Positions 7,919-16,457 of a stretch of 64,000 nt of DNA are shown here, piece after piece. A program made the translations under genes and the position numbers. The notes below the pieces were generated by a model that was not told the origin of the DNA, did no database searches, and saw nothing but the letters and a program-made list of their open reading frames with translations. Source of the DNA: Burkholderia gladioli (GTDB lineage: Bacteria; Pseudomonadota; Gammaproteobacteria; Burkholderiales; Burkholderiaceae); assembly GCF_000959725.1 (NCBI RefSeq), contig NZ_CP009322.1, positions 1,178,001-1,242,000 of the forward strand. Direction: 5' to 3'. How positions within the stretch are numbered: position 1 is the stretch's first letter; every line of letters begins with the position of its first letter.

Positions 7919-9310
7919 ATGGTTGAACACACACAGAACGAGAACGGTGGTCTGAAGCGAGGGCTCAAGAACCGCCACATCCAGTTGATCGCGCTGGGCG
8001 GCGCGATCGGCACGGGCCTGTTCCTGGGCATCGCGCAGACCATCCAGGCGGCCGGGCCGTCGGTGCTGCTCGGTTACGCGATCGCCGGCATCGTGGCCTT
8101 CTTCATCATGCGGCAGCTCGGCGAGATGGTGGTGGACGAGCCCGTGGCCGGCTCCTTCAGCTACTTCGCCGACAAATACTGCGGGCACTTCACCGGCTTC
8201 CTGTCGGGCTGGAACTACTGGGTGCTCTATATCCTGGTCAGCATGGCCGAGCTGTCGGCGGTCGGCCTCTACGTCCAGTACTGGTGGCCGGGCGTGCCGA
8301 CCTGGGTCTCGGCGCTGGTGTTCTACGTGGTGATCAACCTGCTCAACTTCGTCAGCGTGAAGTCCTACGGCGAGACCGAGTTCTGGTTCGCCATCATCAA
8401 GGTGGCGGCGGTGGTCGGCATGATCGTGTTCGGCGGCTGGCTGCTGCTGTCGGGGCACGCCGGGCCGCAGGCGAGCGTGGCCAACCTGTGGCGCGAGGGC
8501 GGTTTCTTCCCGAACGGCGTGAGCGGCCTGACGATGTCGATGGCGGTGATCATGTTCTCGTTTGGCGGGCTCGAGCTGGTGGGCATCACCGCCGCCGAGG
8601 CCGACGATCCCTCGCGCAGCATCCCGCGCGCGACCAACCAGGTGATCTATCGGATCCTGATTTTCTACATCGGCGCGCTCGGCGTGCTGCTCTCGCTCTA
8701 TCCGTGGCAGAAGGTGGTCACCGGCGGCAGCCCCTTCGTGCTGATCTTCCACGCGCTCGGCAGCGACCTGGTGGCGACCGTGCTCAACGTGGTGGTGCTG
8801 ACGGCCGCGCTGTCGGTCTACAACAGCGGCGTCTATTGCAACAGCCGCATGCTGTTCGGCCTGGCCAAGCAGGGCAACGCGCCGCGCGCGCTGCTCAAGG
8901 TCAACCGCCGCGGCATCCCGGTGGCCGCGCTGGCCGTGTCGGCGGTCGCCACCGGCATCTGCGTGCTGCTCAACTACCTGATGCAGGGCAAGGCCTTCGG
9001 CTTCCTGATGGGGCTGGTGGTGTCGGCGCTGATCATCAACTGGGGGATGATCAGCTACATCCACCTGCGCTTTCGCGCCGCCAAGCGCGCGGCGGGCCAG
9101 CCCACGCAGTTCCGCAGCCTCGGATATCCGCTCACCAACTACCTGAGCCTGGTCTTCCTGGCCGCGATCCTGGTGGTGATGTACCTGACGCCCGAGCTGC
9201 GCCTGTCCGTCTATCTGATTCCGGTGTGGCTGATCGTGCTCGGAATCGGGTATCGTTTGCGGTCACGCCCCGCCAACGGTGCCACGCCCGGCGGCGTGTC
9301 GGCACATTGA
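7919..9310 (+). CDS. aroP: Aromatic amino acid permease AroP
   Basis: This 463-residue inner-membrane protein of the amino acid-polyamine-organocation family should have 12 membrane segments. It matches the remembered E. coli AroP closely: LKRGLKNRHIQLIALGGAIG at the start, MRQLGEMVVDEPVAGSFS, FGGLELVGITAAEADDP, NSGVYCNSRMLFGLAKQGNA and a C-terminal YLIPVWLIVLGIGY. AroP imports Phe, Tyr and Trp with protons. ATG at 7919 has GGAG five bases upstream; the open frame continues upstream but without permease features. It is followed 47 bases later by an aromatic aminotransferase, probably in the same transcript, and is divergent from an Lrp-type regulator. Uptake and first catabolic step thus appear linked. 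A related proline or phenylalanine permease is the only real alternative. Confidence 0.9.
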   Translation: MVEHTQNENGGLKRGLKNRHIQLIALGGAIGTGLFLGIAQTIQAAGPSVLLGYAIAGIVAFFIMRQLGEMVVDEPVAGSFSYFADKYCGHFTGFLSGWNYWVLYILVSMAELSAVGLYVQYWWPGVPTWVSALVFYVVINLLNFVSVKSYGETEFWFAIIKVAAVVGMIVFGGWLLLSGHAGPQASVANLWREGGFFPNGVSGLTMSMAVIMFSFGGLELVGITAAEADDPSRSIPRATNQVIYRILIFYIGALGVLLSLYPWQKVVTGGSPFVLIFHALGSDLVATVLNVVVLTAALSVYNSGVYCNSRMLFGLAKQGNAPRALLKVNRRGIPVAALAVSAVATGICVLLNYLMQGKAFGFLMGLVVSALIINWGMISYIHLRFRAAKRAAGQPTQFRSLGYPLTNYLSLVFLAAILVVMYLTPELRLSVYLIPVWLIVLGIGYRLRSRPANGATPGGVSAH

Positions 9311-9357
9311 AGCGCACCAGGGCGCATCCGTTTCCTCCCGATTGACCAGGACTTGCC

Positions 9358-10560
9358 ATGTTCGAACACATCGATGCCTTCCCGGGCGACCCGATTCTCT
9401 CGCTGAACGAGAATTTCCAGAAAGATCCGCGCGAGCGGAAAGTCAACCTGAGCATCGGCATCTATTTCGATGAACAGGGTCGCATTCCGGTGATGGGCGC
9501 GGTGCGCGAGGCCGAGAACCGCCTCGCCGCCGCGATCGGTCCGAAGCCCTACCTGCCGATGGCCGGCATCGAGGCCTACCGCGAAGGCGTGCAGACGCTG
9601 GTGTTCGGCAAGGACTGCGCGGTGCGCGACGCGGGCCGCATCGCCACGGTGCAGACGGTGGGCGGTTCGGGCGCGCTGAAGGTGGGCGCCGATTTCATCA
9701 AGCGCTATTTCCCGGATACGCCGATCTGGGTGAGCGACCCGAGCTGGGAGAACCACCGCTTCGTGTTCGAGCGCTCGGGCCTGAAGGTCGAGACCTACCC
9801 GTATTACGACGACGCCACCGGCGGGCTGCGTTTCGACGCGATGCTGGCCGCGCTCGATGCGCTGCCGCCGCGCAGTGCCGTGCTGCTGCACGCCTGCTGC
9901 CACAACCCGACCGGCGTGGACCTGGACGACGCGCAATGGCTCAAGGTGATCGACGTGCTGCAGGCGCGCGAGCTGCTGCCCTTCGTCGACATGGCCTACC
10001 AGGGTTTCGGCGCCGGCCTCGACGCCGATGCCTTCGCGGTGCGCGAGATCGCCCGTCGCGGCATCCCGGCGCTGATCGCCACCTCGTTCTCGAAGAACTT
10101 CTCGATCTACGGCGAGCGTTGCGGCAGCCTGTCGGTGATCTGCGAGGACGCCGCCACCGCCGGCCGCGTGCTGGGCCAACTGGCCAGCAACGTGCGCGCG
10201 ATCTACAGCAACCCGCCCACCCAGGGCGCGAAGCTGGTCACCGCCGTGCTCGGCTCGGCCGAGCTGCGCGCGCAATGGGAAGAGGAGCTGGCCGTGATGT
10301 GCCGCCGCATCGCCAAGATGCGCGCCGCGATCCACGACGGGCTGAAGGCGCACGTGAAGGGCGAGGCGCTGTCGCGCTACATCAAGCAGCGCGGCATGTT
10401 TACCTACAGCGGCCTGACCGAAACCCAGGTCGACGTGCTGCGCGAGAAGTACGGCGTTTACATCCTGCGCTCGGGCCGCATGTGCGTGGCGGGCCTGAAC
10501 GAGTCGAACGTCGGCATCGTCGCCGACGCGATCGGCGAGGTGATTGCCAGCGGGGTCTGA
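9358..10560 (+). CDS. tyrB: Aromatic amino acid aminotransferase (TyrB-like)
   Basis: This 400-residue class I PLP-dependent aminotransferase has the usual aspartate/aromatic aminotransferase length. Visible landmarks are VNLSIGIYFDEQGRIPVM, the YLPMAGIEAYREG loop, HACCHNPTGVDL, FVDMAYQGFGAGLDADAFAVR, and the PLP lysine in SFSKNFSIYGERCG. The C-terminal substrate-arginine region is seen at IYSNPPTQGAK and around LREKYGVYILRSGRMCVAGL. It exchanges the amino group of Tyr/Phe (and probably Asp) with 2-oxoglutarate in the cytoplasm. It lies 47 bases behind aroP, supporting an aromatic role. An aspartate aminotransferase cannot be excluded by sequence alone. Confidence 0.9.
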   Translation: MFEHIDAFPGDPILSLNENFQKDPRERKVNLSIGIYFDEQGRIPVMGAVREAENRLAAAIGPKPYLPMAGIEAYREGVQTLVFGKDCAVRDAGRIATVQTVGGSGALKVGADFIKRYFPDTPIWVSDPSWENHRFVFERSGLKVETYPYYDDATGGLRFDAMLAALDALPPRSAVLLHACCHNPTGVDLDDAQWLKVIDVLQARELLPFVDMAYQGFGAGLDADAFAVREIARRGIPALIATSFSKNFSIYGERCGSLSVICEDAATAGRVLGQLASNVRAIYSNPPTQGAKLVTAVLGSAELRAQWEEELAVMCRRIAKMRAAIHDGLKAHVKGEALSRYIKQRGMFTYSGLTETQVDVLREKYGVYILRSGRMCVAGLNESNVGIVADAIGEVIASGV

Positions 10561-10737
10561 GTCTCGCGCGCCCGTTATCGTGGGCGCGCCTGGCAGCCTG
10601 GCGGGGCCGTGGTTCGTCGTTGCCTTCTGGCGGCGGCGCGCCGCGGCCCCGTTTTCGTTTGATGGCGGGTCGATAGGCGCATCCGTGTCGATCGGCGTAT
10701 CGTCGATCCGGATCCGCTCGACGCAAGGGAGGCAAGG

Positions 10738-11136
10738 ATGAGTATTCGCGTGGTTCGGCTCGGTTCGCCGCGCGCGCCCGACGAGGGCGTGCGGATCGGC
10801 GCGGTGCGGCGGCCGCCGCGTGGCGTGCCCAGGAGCGAATTCGCGACGCGAGATTATTACGACGTCTGGCTGCCGGTGCTCGCGCCGAGCGAGCCATTGG
10901 TCAAGGCCGCGCACGCGGCACAGACCGATGCGCAGTGGCGTGCCTTCCAGCGTGCCTTTCGCGCCGAGATGGCCAAGGGCGAGGCGGGCAAGGTGCTGGA
11001 CCTGCTGGCCGCGCTGTCGCATGGCAGCGATTTCTCGATCGGTTGTTATTGCGAGGACGAGGCGCATTGCCATCGCGGCGTGCTGCGCGGCCTGCTGGAG
11101 TCGCGCGGCGCGGCGGTGCTGCCTGCGGGCAGTTGA
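10738..11136 (+). CDS. DUF488 family protein
   Basis: This 132-residue cytoplasmic protein has the DUF488 pattern: a short N-terminal segment, an RRPPRGVPRSEFATRDYYDVW loop in pieces, and the conserved C-terminal IGCYCEDEAHCHRGVLRGLL, whose Cys/His cluster suggests a metal or redox site. ATG at 10738 is preceded by GGGAGG. The family is widespread and its function is unknown. It follows the aminotransferase by 177 bases with a hairpin between (10566-10589), so it is probably a separate unit. Confidence 0.85.
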   Translation: MSIRVVRLGSPRAPDEGVRIGAVRRPPRGVPRSEFATRDYYDVWLPVLAPSEPLVKAAHAAQTDAQWRAFQRAFRAEMAKGEAGKVLDLLAALSHGSDFSIGCYCEDEAHCHRGVLRGLLESRGAAVLPAGS

Positions 11137-11295
11137 TGCCGGCCAGCTTGTTCGCGACGCGCGGACAGCCGACGGCGGCAGCCCGGCCAGCCGGCTAGCC
11201 AGGGCCTCCAATCGAAGCCGGCCGAGCTCGCTTGCGCGGGCTGTCGAAAGCGGCGGCCCCGGCCCGGCATGCCAGGCGGGTGCTCGTGGCTCGCC

Positions 11296-11958
11296 TCAGA
11301 TGCCCGCGCGCGCGAGCCAGGCTTCCAGTCGCGGGTCCGTGAAATCGCGGATCGTTTCGTGAGCGCCGGCCTCGCACAGTTGCGCGTCGTCGAGCGCGGT
11401 GCGCATGCCGAAGGTGTGGATGCCGGCGGAACTGGCCGAGCGCACGCCCGAGGCCGAATCCTCGAAGGCCACCGCGTGCGCCGCGTCGCCGCCGATCGAT
11501 TCGAGCGCGGTGAGGTAGGGCAGCGGATGCGGTTTGCCGTGCGCGAGTTCGCCGCCGATAACGAGCGTCTCGAAGCGTGTCCCGAGCCCGAGTGCCTCCA
11601 GCATCATGCGCGCGTTCTCGCGCGGCGCGTTGGTGACGACGGCGCTGCGCAGGCCGGCGCGCGCGATGCGCTCCAGCAGCGCCTCGGTGCCGGCCGTCGG
11701 CGTGAGACGCGCGCCGAGCTGGGCGCGAAACAGTCGCTCCTTCTCGGCGGCCAGTTCGGTGAACTCGGCGGCCGGCATGCCGGGAAACAGCCCGCCGAAG
11801 ATCATGTCGTCGGGAAAACCCATCACGTGGGTCTTGTAGTAGTCGAGATCGATCGCGCGCTGCCAGCGCGCGAGCAGCGTGTTGTAGGCGTTCAGGTGCA
11901 GCGCGTCGGTATCGACGAGCGTGCCGTCGAGATCGAACAGGAACGTGATGTCGCTCAC
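11296..11958 (-). CDS. HAD-family hydrolase (phosphoglycolate phosphatase / beta-phosphoglucomutase type)
   Basis: A 220-residue HAD subfamily IA protein. Motif I is FLFDLDGTLVDTDALHLNAY, motif II is AVVTNAPR, motif III lysine lies in GKPHPLPYL, and motif IV is AVAFEDSASGVRSA. The four-helix cap is at residues 15-85. GTG at 11958 is chosen because AAGGAG sits about ten bases upstream; the frame further upstream encodes an Arg/Pro-rich string unlike the family. The product should remove phosphate from a small sugar- or acid-phosphate in the cytoplasm. The exact substrate cannot be read from sequence. It converges with the DUF488 gene. Confidence 0.88.
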   Translation of the reverse strand: MSDITFLFDLDGTLVDTDALHLNAYNTLLARWQRAIDLDYYKTHVMGFPDDMIFGGLFPGMPAAEFTELAAEKERLFRAQLGARLTPTAGTEALLERIARAGLRSAVVTNAPRENARMMLEALGLGTRFETLVIGGELAHGKPHPLPYLTALESIGGDAAHAVAFEDSASGVRSASSAGIHTFGMRTALDDAQLCEAGAHETIRDFTDPRLEAWLARAGI

Positions 11959-12580
11959 TTCGTGGACACTCCTTCGGGGGCAGGGGAATGGGCGGCGCCG
12001 GATCGGGTCTCGCGAAGCCCGGGCAGGAACGGCGGCATCATGAGCGGGCACGCCACCATGGCGCAGTGGGAGGTGGGCGCCAGCGCGCGAGATCGATGAT
12101 GCCGATATTCATCGGGGCCATCGATGTCTCCGACACGAATGGCAATTAACGAGAATCGGGCGGCATCTTTGGGGTTTCGTTGCCGCCGCCGCGTGGGGCG
12201 CAAAGTTATCAGAATATTTTGCATCGACAACCTGATATAAATCTCAGTGTCCGCGGGAGCGATCAAATGCCGGAAATGCGACGGATGAGGCGGCGACGCG
12301 CTCCTCGATCTGCCGGTAAAGCGTTTTGGCGTGAAGCCGCTGCGCATCCTGGCAGCAATCCTCCGGCGGAATATCCGCTTGCAATAAATACAGATTCCGA
12401 CCGAGCGTTTCCCGTCCTTGTTCGATCGAAAGCGTGGCATGCGGATTGCGACCCCACCTGTTCCGCACCCGACGTCAGCGCATGGCGTGCGCCTCGCTTG
12501 ATCGCGCGCAAGCACGGCGCCGTTTCGCCGACTATCTTGAATAGTCGGGTGCATTCGCACCGCCCGAACAGGAGGACGTC
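11959..12580. other. Intergenic region, no gene recognised
   Basis: About 620 bases between the divergent HAD and DUF1488 genes. The middle (12190-12250) is AT-richer, with TTATCAG and CTGATATAA half-matching each other as an imperfect inverted repeat. Open frames here use codons unlike the neighbours and show no domain, so I treat it as promoter and spacer sequence. Confidence 0.4.
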
Positions 12581-12856
12581 ATGCAAATCTCGTTTCCACA
12601 GGATCCCCCGCAATTCACCCCGGCCGATCCGGCCATCGCATTCCCGGTGCTGGTCGACGCCACGCGCCTGCGTTGCGAGATCAGCGCCGAGGCGCTCGAA
12701 AGCCATTACGGCGCGGCTTCGTGCGGCGAGGGTGATCTGCGCCACGCCTTCGCCGCGCATCGCGACGAGATCGAGGAAGCCGCGCGGCGCATGATCGAAT
12801 CGGCGGGCGGCAAGCCGATCAAGCTCACCAGCGGTTTTTTCCGTTTCTGCGGCTGA
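12581..12856 (+). CDS. DUF1488 family protein
   Basis: This 91-residue protein fits DUF1488: an N-terminal IAFPVLVDATRLRCEISAEAL strand pair, a central LRHAFAAHRDEIEEAARRMI helix, and a basic/hydrophobic end KPIKLTSGFFRF. An AGGAGG lies seven bases before ATG at 12581. The family is a small cytoplasmic group common in Burkholderia with unknown function. It is followed by a strong terminator and appears monocistronic. Confidence 0.82.
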   Translation: MQISFPQDPPQFTPADPAIAFPVLVDATRLRCEISAEALESHYGAASCGEGDLRHAFAAHRDEIEEAARRMIESAGGKPIKLTSGFFRFCG

Positions 12857-12941
12857 GGTTTTTCGACCGAGGCTGCGAACACGGCGGCTGCCAGTCGCCA
12901 GTTGCCAACCGCCGGCCTTCGGGCCGGCTCCCCCTAATTCG

Positions 12942-12971
12942 ATGCCGGACCATCGTCCGGCATTGTCTTTT
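12942..12971 (+). terminator. Terminator after the DUF1488 gene
   Basis: ATGCCGGAC and GTCCGGCAT form a perfect nine-pair stem around CATC, followed by TGTCTTTT. Another GC hairpin (12911-12928) lies just before it. It faces the stop codon of the minus-strand response regulator gene. Confidence 0.82.
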
Positions 12972-12982
12972 CCGCCCGGCGC

Positions 12983-13627
12983 TCAATCGTCCGGATCGTC
13001 GACCAGGCGATGCCGCAACGCATAACGCACCAGCGCCGCCTCGTGCGGCATCTGCATCTTCTCCAGGATCCGCGTCTTGTAGGTGCTGACCGTCTTCGCG
13101 CTCACGCATAGCGCGTTGGCGATCTCGGTCAGCGTCTGGCCGGTGGCGATGCGCCGGAACACGTCGAATTCGCGATCCGAGAGTCGCTGGTGCGGCAGCG
13201 TATCGGCCGGCTCGTTGAGACTCTGCGCGAAGCGCTCGGCCATCGACAGGCTCACGTACACGCCGCCCGAGGCCACCTTGCCGACCGCGCCCACCAGCTC
13301 GGCGCTCGCGCTCTCCTTGGTCAGGTAGCCCGAGGCGCCGGCGCGGAACGCGCGCAGCGCGTATTGCTGCTCGGCGTGCATGGTCAGCACCAGGATCCGC
13401 AGGGTCGGTTTCTCGTCCTTGATCTGCTTGATCAGCTCGACGCCGTTGCGGCCCGGCATCGACAGGTCCAGCACCAGCACGTTGGCCGGCGTCGAGCGGA
13501 TCAGCGCGATGGTCGAGGCGCTGTCGTGCGCCTCGCCCGCCACCTCGAAGCCGGTGGCGTCCTTGAGGATATGGCGCAAGCCGTCGCGCACGAGGGCGTG
13601 ATCGTCGGCAATCAGCACATTGATCAT
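12983..13627 (-). CDS. NarL/LuxR-family response regulator
   Basis: This 214-residue protein has a receiver domain (residues 1-120) with IADDHALVRDG, phospho-acceptor Asp at residue 53-54 in VLVLDLSMPGRNG, and Lys in GYLTKESAS. It is followed by a LuxR-type helix-turn-helix (about residues 148-205: LSDREFDVFRRIATGQTLTE, then VSAKTVSTYKTRILEKM). It should bind DNA when phosphorylated by the kinase encoded immediately upstream. The ATG at 13627 overlaps the kinase TGA by four bases (ATGA), indicating translational coupling. Target genes are not evident; the divergent DedA-rhodanese gene beyond the kinase is one candidate. Confidence 0.94.
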   Translation of the reverse strand: MINVLIADDHALVRDGLRHILKDATGFEVAGEAHDSASTIALIRSTPANVLVLDLSMPGRNGVELIKQIKDEKPTLRILVLTMHAEQQYALRAFRAGASGYLTKESASAELVGAVGKVASGGVYVSLSMAERFAQSLNEPADTLPHQRLSDREFDVFRRIATGQTLTEIANALCVSAKTVSTYKTRILEKMQMPHEAALVRYALRHRLVDDPDD

Positions 13628-15849
13628 GGCGAGTTCGGGTCCTGTTGAATCGAGGGAAGGGGGATCGTGATGGTGATCGCGTAGCCACGGTCGCGCGCGG
13701 TCTCGATGCGCACCGCGCCGCCCAGCATGTGCGCGCGCTCGCGAATCCCGAGCAGGCCGAAGGACTTGTCGTCGGGCGTGCGATGGCCGTCGGCCTGGGG
13801 CGCGCCGACGCCGTCGTCGACGATGCGCAGCACGCACTGGCGCTCGTCCACGCTCAGGGTCAGCTCGACGCGCGAGGCGTCGGCGTGGCGCGCGACATTG
13901 GTCAGCGCCTCCTGCACGATGCGGAACAGCGCGGTGGCGCTGGCGTTCGAGAACTGCACCTCGCCGGGCTCGATGCGGCGCTCCACCTCGATCCCGTAGC
14001 GGTTGGTGAAATCGTTCACCAGCCATTCGATGGCCGGCACCAGGCCGAGGTCGTCGAGCATCACCGGGCGCAGGTCGGCCGCGATGCGCCGCACCGAGGC
14101 GACCGTCGCGTCGATCAGGCGGCGCATCTCGCGCAGCGGCTCGGTCACGCTCTCGTGCACCTCGTCGGCCTTGTTGCGCAGCAGCCGGTGCTCGACCGCC
14201 GAGAGGTCCATCTTCAGCGCGGTGAGCTGCTGGCCGAGGTCGTCGTGCAGTTCGCGAGCGATGCGGGTCTTTTCCTCCTCGCGCACGCGCTGCAGGTTCG
14301 CCGACAGCTCGCGCAGCTCCTCGCGCGAGGCCTTCAGCGCGTTCTCGGCCTGCAGGCGCTCGGTCACGTCGCGCATCATCACCGTGTAGAGCTTGCCGGC
14401 GCCGTCGTGGATCTGCGAGATCGAGGCCTCGATCGGGAATTCGTCGCCGTTGGCGCGCAGCCCGTAGAGCAGGCGCTGGCTGCCCAGGTGCCGCTCGGAC
14501 TGGCCGGTCACGCCGAAACGGTTGATGTGCTCGCTGTGCGCGTGGCGAAAGCGCGGCGGGATGAAGCGCGTGAGCGGCGCGCCGATGGCGTCCATCGCCG
14601 ACACGCCGAACACCTTTTCCGCCATCGGATTGAAGATCACCACGCGCTGCTCCTCGTCGACCGTGATGATCGCCTCCATCGAGGAGCGGATGATGCCCAT
14701 CATGCGCGCCTCGTTGAGCCGGCTGCCGCTGGGCGCCGCGCGCACCGCGGCCCGCGCGCGGGCCCAGCCGGCCACCGCGGCCGCCAGCGAGAGCGAGGCC
14801 ACCAGGCCGGCGGCCAGTACCAGCGAGGCCAGCGTGCGCGCGCCGGCGGTGGTGTCGAAGGTGGTGTAGGCGAGCCTCAGCGTGTTGCCGCCGAAGCCGA
14901 GCGCCTCGCTGCGGCGGTAGCGGCGGTGCGCGATCGGCGTTTCGTCGGCCGGCATGTCGGTGTTGTAGAGCGAAGCGTCGCCCGGCTCGGCATAGGCCTG
15001 TAGACCGAGGTTGCGATCGTCGGCGGTGGCCAGCTCGAACAGCCGCGTGGTGTCCAGCGGCGCGAACAGGAAGCCGGCCAGCGAGCGTCGCCGCGCCTCC
15101 AGGTCGAGCGGCTCCGGATCGGTGTAGACCGGCAGGTAGAGCGTCAGCGCGGCCGGCGCGGCATTCGCGTTGTCGGCGGGGGCATGCACGGCCAGCGCGA
15201 CCTGGCCGCTGTCGGCGGCGCGGCGCAGCGCGTCGGCATCGTCGGCGGGCAGGTCGGGCGTCTCGCCGTAGGCGATCGGGGCGAACAGGGCGATGGTAGC
15301 CGCGGCCGGGGACGGCGGCTTGACGGCAGCGGCCGAGGATGCCGGCGCGCCGAGCATCGACGGCGCCCGCGCCGTATCGGCGGCCGAGCCGGGAAGGATG
15401 GCTGCCGGGCCCTGGGCCGGGGGCGCCACGATCGCGGAAGCCGGCCCCTGCCGGGCCGGGGACGCATCGAGCCGCGCATAGCCGAGCCCGCGCAGCGGCG
15501 CGCGGGCGTTGGCGAGATCGAGGCTGGCGACGTAGGCGCGCCAGGCGTCCGGCGCGATGCCGGGCGTGAGCTGCAGCAGGCCGCGTGCGCCGTTCAGCAT
15601 CGCGCCGCTGGCCAGCAGCTCGCGATGCAGGTTGGCGGTGACATTGCCGGCGCGCCGCGCGAAGCGCGCGCCGACGGCGTCCTGCCAGGACTGGCCGACG
15701 AACCAGGCCAGCCCGGCGGCCAGTGCCGCGCCCACCACGAAGGCGCCAAAGCCCACGCTGGCCGGGCGGGACAGCTCGACGGCCAGGCGCGAGCGCGGGC
15801 GGGCGCCGGACGGGCCGGAAGAAGGGCGGGAAGAGCCGCTATCGGTCAT
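13624..15849 (-). CDS. Sensor histidine kinase (CHASE-like sensor, PAS, HisKA_3, HATPase)
   Basis: A 741-residue inner-membrane kinase. TM1 is near residues 26-48 and TM2 near 335-360, enclosing a large periplasmic sensor of CHASE type. A PAS domain follows (about 385-500: VVIFNPMAEKVFGVSAMDAI). The HisKA_3 phospho-acceptor His lies in IARELHDDLGQQLTALKMDL, and the ATPase has EALTNVARHADASRVEL, VDDGVGAP and SFGLLGIRERAHMLGG. The start at 15849 (MTDSGSSRPSS) is preferred over the ATG at 15912. The sensor carries a Pro/Ala-rich insertion around residues 125-190 that looks disordered. It overlaps and partners with the NarL-type regulator. The signal sensed is unknown. Confidence 0.92.
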   Translation of the reverse strand: MTDSGSSRPSSGPSGARPRSRLAVELSRPASVGFGAFVVGAALAAGLAWFVGQSWQDAVGARFARRAGNVTANLHRELLASGAMLNGARGLLQLTPGIAPDAWRAYVASLDLANARAPLRGLGYARLDASPARQGPASAIVAPPAQGPAAILPGSAADTARAPSMLGAPASSAAAVKPPSPAAATIALFAPIAYGETPDLPADDADALRRAADSGQVALAVHAPADNANAAPAALTLYLPVYTDPEPLDLEARRRSLAGFLFAPLDTTRLFELATADDRNLGLQAYAEPGDASLYNTDMPADETPIAHRRYRRSEALGFGGNTLRLAYTTFDTTAGARTLASLVLAAGLVASLSLAAAVAGWARARAAVRAAPSGSRLNEARMMGIIRSSMEAIITVDEEQRVVIFNPMAEKVFGVSAMDAIGAPLTRFIPPRFRHAHSEHINRFGVTGQSERHLGSQRLLYGLRANGDEFPIEASISQIHDGAGKLYTVMMRDVTERLQAENALKASREELRELSANLQRVREEEKTRIARELHDDLGQQLTALKMDLSAVEHRLLRNKADEVHESVTEPLREMRRLIDATVASVRRIAADLRPVMLDDLGLVPAIEWLVNDFTNRYGIEVERRIEPGEVQFSNASATALFRIVQEALTNVARHADASRVELTLSVDERQCVLRIVDDGVGAPQADGHRTPDDKSFGLLGIRERAHMLGGAVRIETARDRGYAITITIPLPSIQQDPNSP

Positions 15850-16457
15850 GACGTTATAGGTGTGAGCCGCGCCGCGAGCCGTATCCGCGCGCCCACTGCG
15901 GCGCGCGTCCATCGGCCGGCTCGCCGCGGTAACGAGCGTTCGTTCTTTTCAATGTGAAATTGTGATCGGTTTACCTATTTTTGGCTAATGGCAAGAGGCA
16001 ATCGAGCACAGTTTGTTAAATCGCAACGATGCTCGCCGTCGTATCGCGCGCGCGAGGCGGCGCTGCGTCTGGCTGTATCGATGCAGGCGATCGTGATGGC
16101 CGTCTGCGTGGCGACGCATCCCTCCGGGCCCTGATCCGGGCAATCCTGGGGGCGGGCACGCGACGCGGTGTGCCGCTTGGCCCCAATGCCGATGGGGTCG
16201 TTTGGGCACGTCCGTGCATTTAGTGCACCGCATCGATTCCGCCCGAGGGGCTTGCGTCCGGCCGCGAGCCGCTTCCGGCGGGGCTCGCGCCACCTGGATC
16301 GCTTTGCGCAATGATGCGTTGCCTGCGTGCTGTAACCGAAACCGTCTAAAATGCGGCCATCCCGGTCATGCGGCCGGATGCCGCAACCGGCGCGCTCGAC
16401 GCTGGTCGGTTCCAGGCCGCGCAGCCCGGCTCGATCTGAAGAATCAGGAGCGGCGCC
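15850..16457. promoter_or_regulatory. Divergent intergenic region between kinase and DedA-rhodanese genes
   Basis: About 600 bases hold the two outward promoters. An AT-rich stretch at 15945-16015 lies just upstream of the kinase start. No coding frame with a recognisable product is present. Confidence 0.4.

Noticed and set aside
10566..10589. Terminator after the aromatic aminotransferase gene
   Set aside because: GCGCGCCC/GGGCGCGC pairs well but no T-run follows. It is noted in the DUF488 entry only.
12180..12794. Plus-strand frame overlapping DUF1488
   Set aside because: Arg/Ser/Pro-rich shadow. The DUF1488 frame has the AGGAGG and family motifs.
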